DNA from: Planctomycetota bacterium
Lineage (GTDB): Bacteria > Planctomycetota > UBA1135 > GCA-002686595
Assembly (NCBI GenBank): GCA_022446815.1
Contig: JAKVCD010000009.1
Coordinates: 124,001-188,000 of the forward strand
Direction: 5' to 3'
DNA length: 64,000 bases
Shown: positions 9,292-17,466 of the stretch, piece by piece
Numbering within the stretch: position 1 is the stretch's first letter
How the letters are laid out: the number at the start of each line of letters is the position of its first letter
Translations under genes and position numbers: made by a program
The notes under the pieces: generated by a model
Told to the model about the DNA's origin: nothing
Seen by the model: the letters and a program-made list of their open reading frames with translations, nothing else
The model's database searches: none

Positions 9292-9352
9292 GCACAGTCT
9301 CTGGGGTGGAGGCGTGCGACGGACTCGCTGCGCGTGATATAAGGCATGGTCC

Positions 9353-10933
9353 ATGTTCGAGAGTCTGACAGAGCGCCTGACTAGCTCCTTCGCTGGCCTG
9401 CGGGGCCGAAAGGAGCTCACAGCTGAGAATGTTGAGGAGGGCCTGCGGGAAGTGCGCCAGGCCTTGCTCGAGGCTGACGTGCACTTCCGGGTGGCCAAGG
9501 ACCTCGTCGAGAAGGTCCGGGAGCGTGCGCTTGGAGACGAGCGGATCAAGGGCGTCGACGCCTCCGAGCAGTTTGTCCACGCCTTCCACCAAGAGCTCGT
9601 CGAGCTCATGGGGCCTGAGGATGCCCGCATCCAGTTCGCGAGTAAGCCGCCGACCGTCATCCTCGTCGCGGGCTTGCAGGGCGCGGGTAAGACGACGACC
9701 TGCGCAAAGCTCGCGAAGCTCCTGAAGGAGAAGCACCAGAAGCGCCCGCTCCTCGTGGCCGCGGACGTCAAGCGCCCCGCAGCTATCGAACAGCTGCGGG
9801 TCATGGGGGAGCGTGTCGGCGTCCCGGTTCACTCCGTCGAAGGGGCTGCGCCTCCGCTGGTCTGCACGAGCGGGGTGCATCGCGCGAAGGAGGAAGGGCA
9901 CGACGTCGTGATCCTCGACACCGCGGGCCGCCTGCACGTGGCCGAGGAGCTCATGCGTGAGGTGGGCGGGCTCGCTCGTGAGGTGAAGCCTGACGCGCAG
10001 GTCCTCGTCGTTGATGCGATGACTGGCCAAGACGCGGTGCAGTCCGCCGAGTCTTTCCACTCAGAGCTCGAGCTGACCGGCTTGATCTTGACGAAGCTAG
10101 ATGGCGACGCGCGCGGTGGTGCAGCTGTGAGCCTCAAGGCTGTGACAGGATGTCCTGTCCTCTTCGTCGGCACTGGCGAGAAGGTTGAAGACCTCGAGCC
10201 TTTCCACCCCGACCGCATGGCGGGGCGGATCCTGGGGATGGGGGACGTGGTAGGCCTCGTCGAGAAGGCCTCACAGGAGATCGACGAGCGTGAAGCGCAA
10301 GACACCTACGAGAAGATGGTCATGGGGACCTTCACGCTCGAGGACATGCTCGCGCAGCTGCGCATGATGCGCCGCCTCGGTCCTATGAAGAAGGTCCTCG
10401 GGATGATGCCTGGCATCGGGGGAATGGCTAAGGACCTCGACATCGATGACAAGCACATGAACCGCCTAGAGGCGCTCTTCACCTCAATGACCCCAGCGGA
10501 GCGCCTCCAGCCAGGCCTCCTCGACATGTCTCGTAGGCGCCGCATCGCCCGCGGCTCTGGCCAGGAGGTCGGGGCTGTCAACGAGCTGCTCAAGCGCTTC
10601 AAGGATATGAAGAAGCTCATGAAGCAAATGGGGAAGATGGGCATGGGGGCAAAGCTTGGCGCGAAGGCCAAGCGCGACGCCCTCAAGGGGATGTCCGCCA
10701 CAGGGGAGCTCGCCGGAGACGCTGGCGGCGCAGGGGGCCTGGGCTCCATGTTGGGTGGCGGAGGGTTAGGCTCCATGCTCGGCGGGGGAGGAGACATGGG
10801 GGGCATGCCTGTGCCTCCTGGCGGCGCCAACCCTTTCGAAGGGAACCGCCCAATGGGCTCTTCCTCGACCAGAAAGCGCCCCGCCAAGCGGAAAAAGAAG
10901 CCCAAGCGCAGCCGAAAGGGACGCAAGCGCTAG
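9353..10933 (+). CDS. ffh: Signal recognition particle protein
   Basis: SRP54-type GTPase that binds signal sequences and 4.5S RNA and targets nascent membrane proteins to FtsY. The N domain (MFESLTERLTSSFAGLRG) is followed by the G domain with GLQGAGKTTTCAKLA, DTAGR and TKLDGDARGG, then a methionine-rich M domain (about 300-470). The protein is long at 526 residues. After the M domain it has a Gly/Met-rich stretch and ends in a very basic Lys/Arg tail (residues about 505-526). No SRP RNA gene was found nearby. Confidence 0.96.
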   Translation: MFESLTERLTSSFAGLRGRKELTAENVEEGLREVRQALLEADVHFRVAKDLVEKVRERALGDERIKGVDASEQFVHAFHQELVELMGPEDARIQFASKPPTVILVAGLQGAGKTTTCAKLAKLLKEKHQKRPLLVAADVKRPAAIEQLRVMGERVGVPVHSVEGAAPPLVCTSGVHRAKEEGHDVVILDTAGRLHVAEELMREVGGLAREVKPDAQVLVVDAMTGQDAVQSAESFHSELELTGLILTKLDGDARGGAAVSLKAVTGCPVLFVGTGEKVEDLEPFHPDRMAGRILGMGDVVGLVEKASQEIDEREAQDTYEKMVMGTFTLEDMLAQLRMMRRLGPMKKVLGMMPGIGGMAKDLDIDDKHMNRLEALFTSMTPAERLQPGLLDMSRRRRIARGSGQEVGAVNELLKRFKDMKKLMKQMGKMGMGAKLGAKAKRDALKGMSATGELAGDAGGAGGLGSMLGGGGLGSMLGGGGDMGGMPVPPGGANPFEGNRPMGSSSTRKRPAKRKKKPKRSRKGRKR

Positions 10934-10936
10934 GAG

Positions 10937-10978
10937 TCTGTGCGTCGGGCAGCCTTGTCTGTGCGTCGGGCAGCCTTG
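10937..10978. repeat. 21-bp tandem direct repeat, two copies
   Basis: Two perfect adjacent copies of a 21-base unit beginning TCTGTGCGTCGG and ending CAGCCTTG, at 10937-10957 and 10958-10978, starting three bases after the ffh stop codon. The remaining 190 bases before rpsP show no gene. Confidence 0.9.
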
Positions 10979-11169
10979 TTTTGAGGCCCCCGCCCTAGAC
11001 AGGGAGCGGTGAAAAGTGTGTCTTATTAGGCCCTCTTTTTGGGGAAGGCCTCTTCGGAGGGCTCCTCTGAGGAAAAATCTTGCTCCCTTGGGCCCCACGA
11101 ATGGGGACCAGCAGCGGCGCCTAAACTGCTTGAGCTCACGCCGCATCCCTCACACTCAATAGCTCGAAT

Positions 11170-11637
11170 ATGTCCGTCGTCATCCGCATGAAGCGCACTG
11201 GGCGCCGCAATCGCCCGTCCTACCGAATCTCTGTCGCTGACTCCCGATCTCCTCGGGATGGTCGCACCCTCGAGTCGCTGGGTCTCTATGACCCGGTGTG
11301 CAAGGACGCCGAGAAGCAGACCACATTGAACGTCGACCGCGCGCGTCACTGGCTCTCTAACGGTGCGCAGCCGAGCGAGACTGTCCGCTCGATCTTCAAG
11401 CGCATGGGCGTCTATGAGGAGATGGACACAGAGAAAAAGAAGCGGGATCGCAGCGGTCGCAAGGCCAAGACGAAGACCACAGAGAGTCGCCGCGCCGACC
11501 AAGCTGCGCGCGCCTCGAAGAAGGAGGCGCGCCGCGAAGAGCGGATCGCCGCGAAGCGCGCCGATGTGGCAGCGCAGAAGGCAGCGGAGGCCCCTGATGG
11601 GGACGCCGCGGAGTCAGCTGATGAGGCTGGCGAGTAG
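11170..11637 (+). CDS. rpsP: 30S ribosomal protein S16 with long charged C-terminal extension
   Basis: Small-subunit ribosomal protein. The first 80 residues are the complete S16 fold (SVVIRMKRTGRRNRPSYRI, LGLYDP, AQPSETVRSIFKRMGVY). The usual protein is about 80-90 residues, but here a 75-residue tail rich in Lys, Arg, Ala and Glu follows (KKKRDRSGRKAKTKTTES, then EEAR-type helix). Such tails occur in some bacterial phyla and are expected to be flexible or helical at the ribosome surface. ffh-rpsP is a common gene order. No trmD or rplS follows, unlike in the classical operon. Confidence 0.95.
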   Translation: MSVVIRMKRTGRRNRPSYRISVADSRSPRDGRTLESLGLYDPVCKDAEKQTTLNVDRARHWLSNGAQPSETVRSIFKRMGVYEEMDTEKKKRDRSGRKAKTKTTESRRADQAARASKKEARREERIAAKRADVAAQKAAEAPDGDAAESADEAGE

Positions 11638-11701
11638 CGATTAGGTCCTCGACCGCTCCTGACGCTTAGGCGTCTCACCAAGATTTATTCGGAGATCGTC
11701 C

Positions 11702-13312
11702 TTGGTCAAGAAAGCCGAGTTCGTCAAGCGCCTCCTCAGCGAGGTGAAGGTTCGGGGGAGTTACCCCAAAAGTCGCAAAGGCGGGTTCTCGCTCTTAGAA
11801 GAGGGGCTCAAGGCTGTCTTGATGCGCCACCTCTCGGAGAAGAACGCAGAGTCTTCAGTAGAGTCTCTACGCTCAGGCTTCGTTGATTGGAACGAAGCGC
11901 GCGTCAGTCAGGCGCAGGAGATCGCCTCCCACCTCAAGACAGGGAGTCGAGGAACGCGGGTGGAGCGCTTCGAGAAGCACCGCGCAGCCGCGGTCGATGT
12001 GAAGACCTTCCTGCAGGAGATCTTCCAGAAGACTCACGGCCTTGATCTCGAGACCTCCTGCGAAGACATGGTCGAGGCCTCTAAGGCCCTGACCGACTTG
12101 CCGACGATGGGGCAAACCATCGGTGGCTACATCCTGTACCAGGCCAATGATGGCTCGATCCCCGTCCACAAGGGGATGATGAAGCTCTGTCAGAAGCTGG
12201 GGTTAATGGCTAGCACGACCTCGCTGGTGAAGGGCTTGGAGATGATCAAGCCGCTCGTGCCGAAGGGCAAAGAGCGTGAGTTCGCCCTCGTCATTCACGA
12301 GGTCGCGGATCGCTGGGAGAGCGACATAGACCCCATCTACATGGAGGCGGCGGTGCTGCGCACCTGCGCCTTTGGAAAGAAGGCGCACGACTCGCGCATC
12401 GCCCTGCTGAAGCGTCTAGAGGCCAAGGCCATCAGAGATGAGAAGAAGCGCCTCGCTCAGGAAGCTCGCGATGAAGCCCAGCGCAAGCGCGAGGAGGCGA
12501 AGGCCGAGAAGGAACGCCAGCGCATTGAAGCGGCTGAGCAACGTGAGGCGGAGCGCCAGCGCAAGATCAAGGAGCGCGAAGAGCTGAAGAAGAAGCGCGA
12601 GGCAGAGCGCGTCGCGAAGGCCAAACAGCGCGAGCTCGAGGCGAAGAAGAAGGCAGAGGCCAAGAAGAAGGCCGCAGCCAAGAAGAAGGCGGATGCTAAG
12701 AAGAAGGCGGAGGCCAAGAAGAAGGCCGATGCCAAGAAGAAGGCTGACGCCAAGAAGAAAGCTGCAGCTAAGAAGAAGGCAGAGGCCAGGAAGAAGGCTG
12801 ACGCGAAGAAGAAGGCCGCAGCCAAGAAGAAGGCTGAGGCTAAGAAGAAGGCCGACGCCAAGAAAAAAGCTGCCAAGAAGCCGGCAGCGAAGAAGAAGGC
12901 GGCCAAGAAGCCGGCAGTGAAGAAGAAGGCGGCCAAGAAGCCGGCAGGGAAGAAGAAGGCGGCCAAGAAGCCGGGAGCGAAGAAGAAGGCGGCCAAGAAG
13001 CCGGCAGCGAAGAAGAAGGCGGCCAAGAAGCCGGCAGCGAAGAAGAAGGCTCTTCTTCGCCGCAGGCTTCTTCGCGGCCTTCTTCTTCGCCGCAGGCTTC
13101 TTGGCTGCCTTCTTCTTGGCTGCCGGCTTCTTCGCTGTCGGCTTCTTGGCCGCCTTCTTCTTCGCTGCCGGCTTCTTGGCCGCCTTCTTCTTCGCTGCCG
13201 GCTTCTTGGCCGCCTTCTTCTTCGCTGCCGGCTTCTTGGCCGCCTTCTTAGTCTGCAGCCAAGAAGCGCTGAGGATGGCGCGCGTCATCCTCGCCTCGGC
13301 GTCACCGCGTAG
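11702..13312 (+). CDS. Lysine/alanine-rich repeat protein with disrupted tail (unknown function)
   Basis: Residues 1-240 form an alpha-helical domain that I do not recognise (start VKKAEFVKRLLSEVKVRG, TTG codon at 11702). Residues 245-300 are a charged coiled coil of E/K/R/Q. From 305 a histone-H1-like tail of KKKADAKKKAEA units turns into six copies of AAKKPAAKKK. At base 13050 (residue 449) the DNA repeat flips orientation, and the frame continues as a Leu/Arg-rich stretch (LLRRRLLRGLLLRR...) to a stop at 13312 inside maf. An in-register AAKKR-stop ending at 13272, two bases before maf, looks like the original terminus. Nucleic-acid binding by the tail is inferred. Either the tail is rearranged or the assembly is wrong here. 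Confidence 0.65.
   Translation: MVKKAEFVKRLLSEVKVRGSYPKSRKGGFSLLEEGLKAVLMRHLSEKNAESSVESLRSGFVDWNEARVSQAQEIASHLKTGSRGTRVERFEKHRAAAVDVKTFLQEIFQKTHGLDLETSCEDMVEASKALTDLPTMGQTIGGYILYQANDGSIPVHKGMMKLCQKLGLMASTTSLVKGLEMIKPLVPKGKEREFALVIHEVADRWESDIDPIYMEAAVLRTCAFGKKAHDSRIALLKRLEAKAIRDEKKRLAQEARDEAQRKREEAKAEKERQRIEAAEQREAERQRKIKEREELKKKREAERVAKAKQRELEAKKKAEAKKKAAAKKKADAKKKAEAKKKADAKKKADAKKKAAAKKKAEARKKADAKKKAAAKKKAEAKKKADAKKKAAKKPAAKKKAAKKPAVKKKAAKKPAGKKKAAKKPGAKKKAAKKPAAKKKAAKKPAAKKKALLRRRLLRGLLLRRRLLGCLLLGCRLLRCRLLGRLLLRCRLLGRLLLRCRLLGRLLLRCRLLGRLLSLQPRSAEDGARHPRLGVTA
12871..13050 (+). repeat. Six tandem 30-bp coding repeats (AAKKPAAKKK units)
   Basis: Six 30-base units, each coding AAKKPAAKKK with a few substitutions (for example CAGTGA, CAGGGA and CGGGAG variants in units 2-4). 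The last two units (12991-13020 and 13021-13050) are identical. They form the distal part of the basic tail of the gene at 11702. Confidence 0.9.
12976..13226. repeat. Large perfect inverted repeat, arms about 75 bp, spacer about 101 bp
   Basis: The left arm 12976-13050 is the exact reverse complement of the right arm 13152-13226. Both arms consist of the 30-base AAKKPAAKKK coding unit, in opposite orientation. The reversed tract runs from 13051 to about 13250, with three identical inverted units at 13152-13181, 13182-13211 and 13212-13241. Normal orientation resumes at about 13252. Confidence 0.9.
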
Positions 13313-13862
13313 GCGACGGCTCCTTCGCGAGGCAGGCATCGAGTTTGAGGTCCATGTCTCCGGCGTGGATGAGTCTCATGATCACTCTTCTGAGCCTGAG
13401 GCGGTCGCAGAGGAGCTAGCGCGCCGTAAGGCGATGGCTGTTGCTGGGTCTTTTCGAGGTCAAGACGCCCTCTGTTTAGGTGCCGACACCGTCGTGGCGA
13501 TCCCGACTGAGGAGGGGTGGCGCTATCTGGGGAAGCCTGCCGATGCGCAGGAGGCGGGATCGATGCTCAACCTCCTGAGCGGCACTAGGCACGCCGTGGT
13601 GACCGGGGTCTGTGTGGTCCGTTGTGTAGACCAGGAGCCTTATGGGGGCTCAGAGCGGACGACGGTGGTGATGAGGACGATCTCTCAGGGGGAGATCGAG
13701 GCCTATGTGGGGTCCCGTGAGTGGGAGGACAAGGCCGGTGGATACGCTATCCAGGAGAGCGCTGACGCCTTTGTCGTAGGGCTCGAGGGGGGCGGCTTTG
13801 ACAACGTCGTGGGCTTGCCCGTGGACCTCGCGAAGGGACTCTTGGAGGCTGCAGCCGGTTGA
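13275..13862 (+). CDS. maf: Maf-family nucleoside triphosphate pyrophosphatase
   Basis: House-cleaning enzyme that hydrolyses non-canonical or cytosine/uridine nucleoside triphosphates to the monophosphate plus pyrophosphate. The conserved starts ILASASPRRRRLL, LGADTVV, KAGGYAIQ and NVVGLPVDL cover the Maf active site across 195 residues. The open frame extends upstream to 13101, but that part is only the antisense reading of the AAKKP repeat (FFFAAGFLAAFFF). The true start is ATG 13275, three bases after the probable original stop of the upstream gene. Whether it prefers dTTP/UTP or 7-methyl-GTP is not decided here. Confidence 0.93.
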   Translation: MARVILASASPRRRRLLREAGIEFEVHVSGVDESHDHSSEPEAVAEELARRKAMAVAGSFRGQDALCLGADTVVAIPTEEGWRYLGKPADAQEAGSMLNLLSGTRHAVVTGVCVVRCVDQEPYGGSERTTVVMRTISQGEIEAYVGSREWEDKAGGYAIQESADAFVVGLEGGGFDNVVGLPVDLAKGLLEAAAG

Positions 13863-14027
13863 GTGCTTGCGGGCGGGGGCGAGCGCGGATACTCTCTCTC
13901 GCCCTGAAAATCGCATCAGAGGCCTTGAGGGTCCACCTCGGACCCGGCGCCGGTTCAGGTTGAACCGAGAATCCCAGCTGACAAAGACCAGCGACACATC
14001 CCCCCTCAGAGCGATAGAGACAGTGCC

Positions 14028-14255
14028 ATGAAAGCCGAAATCCATCCCAATTACATGGAGTGCAGGGTCACCTGCGGTTGTGGAAACACCTTCACGACTG
14101 GCGGGACCGTGCCTGAGATTCGGGTCGAGATCTGCAGCGCTTGCCACCCCTTCTATACGGGCAAGCAAAAGTTCGTTGACTCCGCTGGTCGCGTCGACCG
14201 CTTCCGCAAGAAGTTCGGCGACAACTCTCTCGCTGACGCAGCGAAGAAGAAGTAA
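14028..14255 (+). CDS. rpmE: 50S ribosomal protein L31, zinc-binding form
   Basis: 75-residue large-subunit protein. It begins MKAEIHPNY as L31 does, with the zinc-ligand cysteines in CGCGNTF and [13 protein letters not shown]. This makes it the C+ (zinc) form, so a zinc-independent paralogue elsewhere in the genome is possible. It is followed by prfA, a frequent bacterial neighbour. Confidence 0.97.
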   Translation: MKAEIHPNYMECRVTCGCGNTFTTGGTVPEIRVEICSACHPFYTGKQKFVDSAGRVDRFRKKFGDNSLADAAKKK

Positions 14256-14263
14256 GTCGCTAG

Positions 14264-14278
14264 GCGCCGCGCGGGCGC
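14264..14278 (+). terminator. Possible weak hairpin after rpmE
   Basis: GCGCC and GGCGC arms around a five-base loop are followed by only three T. It may be an attenuating hairpin between rpmE and prfA; the short T run makes a true terminator doubtful. Confidence 0.25.
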
Positions 14279-14326
14279 TTTCCGGCTGTCGGAGCTCGTC
14301 CCACTTGGCGCTGAGTGTGGATCCCC

Positions 14327-15406
14327 ATGGAGCTCGCCCCTGCGATCGTCAACAAGCTCACTGAGCGCGCCACGCGTTACAGAGAGCTCACCGAGATGAT
14401 CTCCCAACCGGAGGTCGCGACGTCGAAGGAGTACCCAGAGCTCTTGCGAGAGCACGGGCAGCTCGAGCCCGCGAATGAGCTCGCTAAGCGCTTAGAGGAT
14501 CTGACCGCGCGCGACAGCGAGAACAAGGCGGTCCTAGACGACCCCGAAGAGGACGCTGAGCTCAGAGAGCTCGCAGAGCTGGATCAGGCAGAGGTCGAAG
14601 AGGAGCTCGCTGCTCTTGAAGAAGAGGCCAAGGCTGTCCTGGTGACAGACAAGGAGGACCTGCGGGCGAAGATCATCGTCGAGATCCGCGCGGGTACTGG
14701 AGGTGATGAGGCCAGCCTCTTCTCTGCCGACTTGTACCGCTTGTACAAGAAGTTCGCAGACGCGAAGGGCTGGAGGTGCGAGGACCTCGAGGTCTCCCAG
14801 ACGGACGTGGGGGGCTTCAAAGAGGTCGTCTTCGCAGTCCAGGGAGAGGGCTGCTGGGCGTTGATGCAGTTTGAGTCAGGGGTCCACAGGGTGCAGCGGG
14901 TCCCTCAGACGGAGACGCAGGGAAGGATCCACACCTCGGCCTCTACCGTCGCCGTTCTCGCTGAGGCCGAGGAGGCTGAGATTCAGATCCGCGACGAGGA
15001 CCTCCGTATCGACACGATGCGCGCTGGGGGGCCTGGTGGTCAGTCTGTGAACAAGACGAGCTCTGCGGTCCGGATCACGCACCTGCCCACGGACACGGTG
15101 GTGATCTGCCAAGACGAGAAGTCTCAGCACAAGAACAAGGCTAAGGCGCTCCGCATCCTGCAGACGCGCCTCTTGGATGCCGAGCGGCAGCGGCTGCACG
15201 CGGAGCGCGCAGCCAGCAGAAAGAGCCAGGTCGGCACTGGAGACCGCTCAGCCCGCATCAGGACCTACAACTACCCCCAAAACCGCGTCACAGACCACAG
15301 GCTCGGTGAGAACTTCTCACTAGAAAACGTGGTTGCGGGCAAGCTAGGACCCATCATGGAGGCCCTAGCGGCCCTCGAACGTGAGGAGCGAATTCGCAAC
15401 CTCTGA
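14327..15406 (+). CDS. prfA: Peptide chain release factor 1
   Basis: Reads UAA and UAG at the ribosomal A site and triggers peptide release. The catalytic GGQ is in GGPGGQSVNKT, the residue region methylated by PrmC, whose gene lies just downstream. The stop-recognition tripeptide region reads PQT in RVPQTETQGRIHTSAS, the RF1-type (PxT) rather than the RF2 SPF motif. ATG 14327 was chosen (MELAPAIVNKLTERA, matching the family start); a GTG at 14315 in the same frame adds four residues. Length is 359 residues. Confidence 0.96.
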   Translation: MELAPAIVNKLTERATRYRELTEMISQPEVATSKEYPELLREHGQLEPANELAKRLEDLTARDSENKAVLDDPEEDAELRELAELDQAEVEEELAALEEEAKAVLVTDKEDLRAKIIVEIRAGTGGDEASLFSADLYRLYKKFADAKGWRCEDLEVSQTDVGGFKEVVFAVQGEGCWALMQFESGVHRVQRVPQTETQGRIHTSASTVAVLAEAEEAEIQIRDEDLRIDTMRAGGPGGQSVNKTSSAVRITHLPTDTVVICQDEKSQHKNKAKALRILQTRLLDAERQRLHAERAASRKSQVGTGDRSARIRTYNYPQNRVTDHRLGENFSLENVVAGKLGPIMEALAALEREERIRNL

Positions 15407-15449
15407 TCTGTGGTCGGGTATGTACGACCAACGACCGACCCTCTGACTC

Positions 15450-15455
15450 TACGAT
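15450..15455 (+). promoter_or_regulatory. TANNNT -10 hexamer, six bases before ATG 15462
   Basis: TACGAT followed by TTCACC and then ATG. The spacing would put the transcript start on or next to the start codon, giving a leaderless mRNA. Confidence 0.5.
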
Positions 15456-15461
15456 TTCACC

Positions 15462-16556
15462 ATGAGCCCCTCCGAGATCCCCGGCGACTTTGACGACCTC
15501 GAGCCCATCCTTGATGGCTCTGACCTAGAGCCCCTCCTTGACGGGAGCGACCTAGAGGCCATCGAGGAAGAGACCCCTGTCCACATCCCTGAGGCCGAGT
15601 CGACCCTCGATATCCCCGAGCAGCCAGAGGTCACAAAGCTTGAGCCTATGGATGAGCCCGAGCCGAGCCCTGAGCCTGAGCCTGAACCGACCCCTGAGCC
15701 TGCGGCAGAGGCGGTGCTCGTTGAAGAGGAGCCGCCGGCCGACGAGGCCGTAGCTGCTGCTGCCGTCGGCGCTGCTGCTCTAGCTGGTGACTCAGCGGCA
15801 GGAGCCGCCCCGAGCGAAGGCAGCAGTGACGCGCCCGCAAAGCGTGAGAAGAAACCCCAGGGAAAGCGTGAGCTAGAGAAGGCTCCGCTGATTCAGCTGA
15901 AGGCTGCTCAGTTTCTGATGATCGTCTGCTTCCTACCGTGGGCCGACCCCTCGGTGGAGTGGATCAAGTTCGAGCTAGAGAAGCTCATCTGCGCGCTCGG
16001 TGTCTTCTTGGCGGTGCAGGCGCACCTCGCTCACGGCGGTGAGAAGGCCATGGGCTTCATGAAGGGCTTGGTGCAAGGCGGGCCGAGAAACGGTGTCCTC
16101 ATGGGGCTCGTCGTCAGCTGCGTTGGGCTGGCGCCGCTCGCGAGCATGCTGGGCTTGACCCCGCCTGACGCGGAGTTCAACACAAGCGTCTTGCTGGAGA
16201 AGCTCACGCTCATCGGCGCGGGCTTCACCTACGCGCACATCGTTGGCTATCGCCTCGGCGGCGGCTTCAACCCGCTCTACTCCTTCGCCTTCACCCTCCC
16301 GGTTTTCGGCGGGATCCCCGCGCTCCTGAACGGGCTTGCGTCTGAGGCGGGTGGCCTCGCCAAGATCCTTGGGCTCTTAGGCTCCGCAGGGGCCTTCTGG
16401 TTTGGGGTGCAGGGTGTTCGAGCGCTCATCATCGCGATGAAGGAGGCCAAGGCAGAGGGCGAGGCGAAGAAGAAGGCGGCCATCGAAGCGCGTCGTGCGG
16501 CGCGCAAGGCCGGCAAGAAGGTGGCCCCGCTGGCCTCTCGAAAGCCTAAGAAGTGA
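15462..16556 (+). CDS. Membrane protein with acidic N-terminal and basic C-terminal tail, unknown
   Basis: I do not recognise a family. Residues 1-125 are strongly acidic and low in complexity (repeated Glu-Pro, PEPEPTPEP). Residues 145-335 contain about five or six hydrophobic segments (for example AAQFLMIVCFLPWAD, LICALGVFLAVQAHLAH, VLMGLVVSCVGLAPLASML, AKILGLLGSAGAFWFGV). The last 35 residues are Lys/Arg/Ala-rich. No signal peptide is apparent, so the acidic tail is probably cytoplasmic. The gene lies between prfA and prmC, which are usually adjacent. prmC begins 8 bases after its stop, so the two are probably co-transcribed. Confidence 0.75.
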   Translation: MSPSEIPGDFDDLEPILDGSDLEPLLDGSDLEAIEEETPVHIPEAESTLDIPEQPEVTKLEPMDEPEPSPEPEPEPTPEPAAEAVLVEEEPPADEAVAAAAVGAAALAGDSAAGAAPSEGSSDAPAKREKKPQGKRELEKAPLIQLKAAQFLMIVCFLPWADPSVEWIKFELEKLICALGVFLAVQAHLAHGGEKAMGFMKGLVQGGPRNGVLMGLVVSCVGLAPLASMLGLTPPDAEFNTSVLLEKLTLIGAGFTYAHIVGYRLGGGFNPLYSFAFTLPVFGGIPALLNGLASEAGGLAKILGLLGSAGAFWFGVQGVRALIIAMKEAKAEGEAKKKAAIEARRAARKAGKKVAPLASRKPKK

Positions 16557-16563
16557 CCAGCTC

Positions 16564-17466
16564 GTGAGCGGAAGAGCTGACGCTCGCGGGACCTTGCCGC
16601 GGCCTGCAGACGCCCGAGAGATGCTCCGCATGGCGCGGGAGTTCCTCGAGCGGAAGGGCGTGGAGGAGGCCCGACTCGACGCGGAGCTGCTCGTCAGTCA
16701 CGCGCTTGGGCTCGATCGCCTGCAGCTCTTTCTAGAGCTAGAGCGGCCGATTACGAGCGCTGAGCTGGACCGCGCGAGGGACCTCCTCGTGCGTCGTGGA
16801 CGTAAGGAACCGACCGCCTACGTCATCGGAAAGCGCGAGTTCTACGGGAGAGACTTCTTCGTGAAGCCTGGGGTCCTCATCCCTCGTCCTGAGACTGAGC
16901 TCATTGTGGACCGCGCTCGAGAGCTCATACAGGGGGTCGGCCGCGAGGCCGCTGTCGCTGACTTAGGGACAGGGAGCGGCTGCCTCGCAGTGACGTTGGC
17001 GCTCGAGCTAGAGGCGGCCCGGCTGTGGGGGACCGACATCTCGGCTGAGGCTGTAGAGGTCGCCCGCGAGAACGCCGAGCGCCTCGAGGCAGAGGTGGGC
17101 TTCAGGGTCGCTGACGGCGTGAGCGGCCTCGCTGCGATCGTGGGAGAGCGCGGATCGCCGTTGGACCTCATCGTGAGCAACCCGCCTTACATCGAGCCTG
17201 GGGAAGCGGACTCCCTCGCGCCTGAGGTCCGAGAGTATGAGCCTGAGGTCGCGCTCTTCGCTCCTGCCGGGGACCCTGATCATTGGCTGCGCTCGTTGTT
17301 GGACTCAGGGGGGGAGCTCCTCACCCCGGAGGGGGCTCTGCTCGTAGAGCTAGGGCACATGCAGGCTGCGCGAGCGCTCTCGCTCGCCGAAGAGAGGGGC
17401 TGGCGCGGGCGCTTGCACAAGGACCTCGCCGGGATCGAGCGGGTCTTTGAGGCGCAGCGGGTCTAA
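16564..17466 (+). CDS. prmC: Release factor glutamine methyltransferase
   Basis: SAM-dependent enzyme that methylates the Gln of the GGQ motif in release factors. An N-terminal helical domain is followed by the Rossmann methyltransferase with DLGTGSGCLAV (SAM loop) and the amide-binding NPPY in SNPPYIEPGE. The GTG start at 16564 lies 8 bases after the upstream stop and gives 300 residues. ATG codons at 16621 and 16630 are possible alternatives but would trim the N-terminal domain. Its target prfA is one gene upstream. The stop overlaps the convergent PilZ gene by four bases. Confidence 0.93.
   Translation: MSGRADARGTLPRPADAREMLRMAREFLERKGVEEARLDAELLVSHALGLDRLQLFLELERPITSAELDRARDLLVRRGRKEPTAYVIGKREFYGRDFFVKPGVLIPRPETELIVDRARELIQGVGREAAVADLGTGSGCLAVTLALELEAARLWGTDISAEAVEVARENAERLEAEVGFRVADGVSGLAAIVGERGSPLDLIVSNPPYIEPGEADSLAPEVREYEPEVALFAPAGDPDHWLRSLLDSGGELLTPEGALLVELGHMQAARALSLAEERGWRGRLHKDLAGIERVFEAQRV

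Noticed and set aside
11019-11060. Possible terminator or small RNA between ffh and rpsP (CCCTCTTTTT...GGAGGG)
   Set aside because: The pairing is imperfect and the T run lies inside rather than after the stem.
12871-13250. Possible CRISPR array from regularly spaced 30-bp repeats
   Set aside because: The repeats are directly adjacent with no unique spacers, keep a coding frame, and no cas gene is present.
13101-13274. N-terminal extension of maf with repeated FFFAAGFLAA
   Set aside because: It is the reverse-strand reading of the lysine repeat. Maf homology begins at ATG 13275.
12416-13339. A 307-codon minus-strand open frame (and a 189-codon one at 12457-13026) over the Lys/Ala-rich gene
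   Set aside because: They are by-products of a repeat with few stop codons. Part is the inverted copy of AAKKPAAKKK, the rest is Leu-rich antisense of the plus-strand gene, and there is no credible start or family match.
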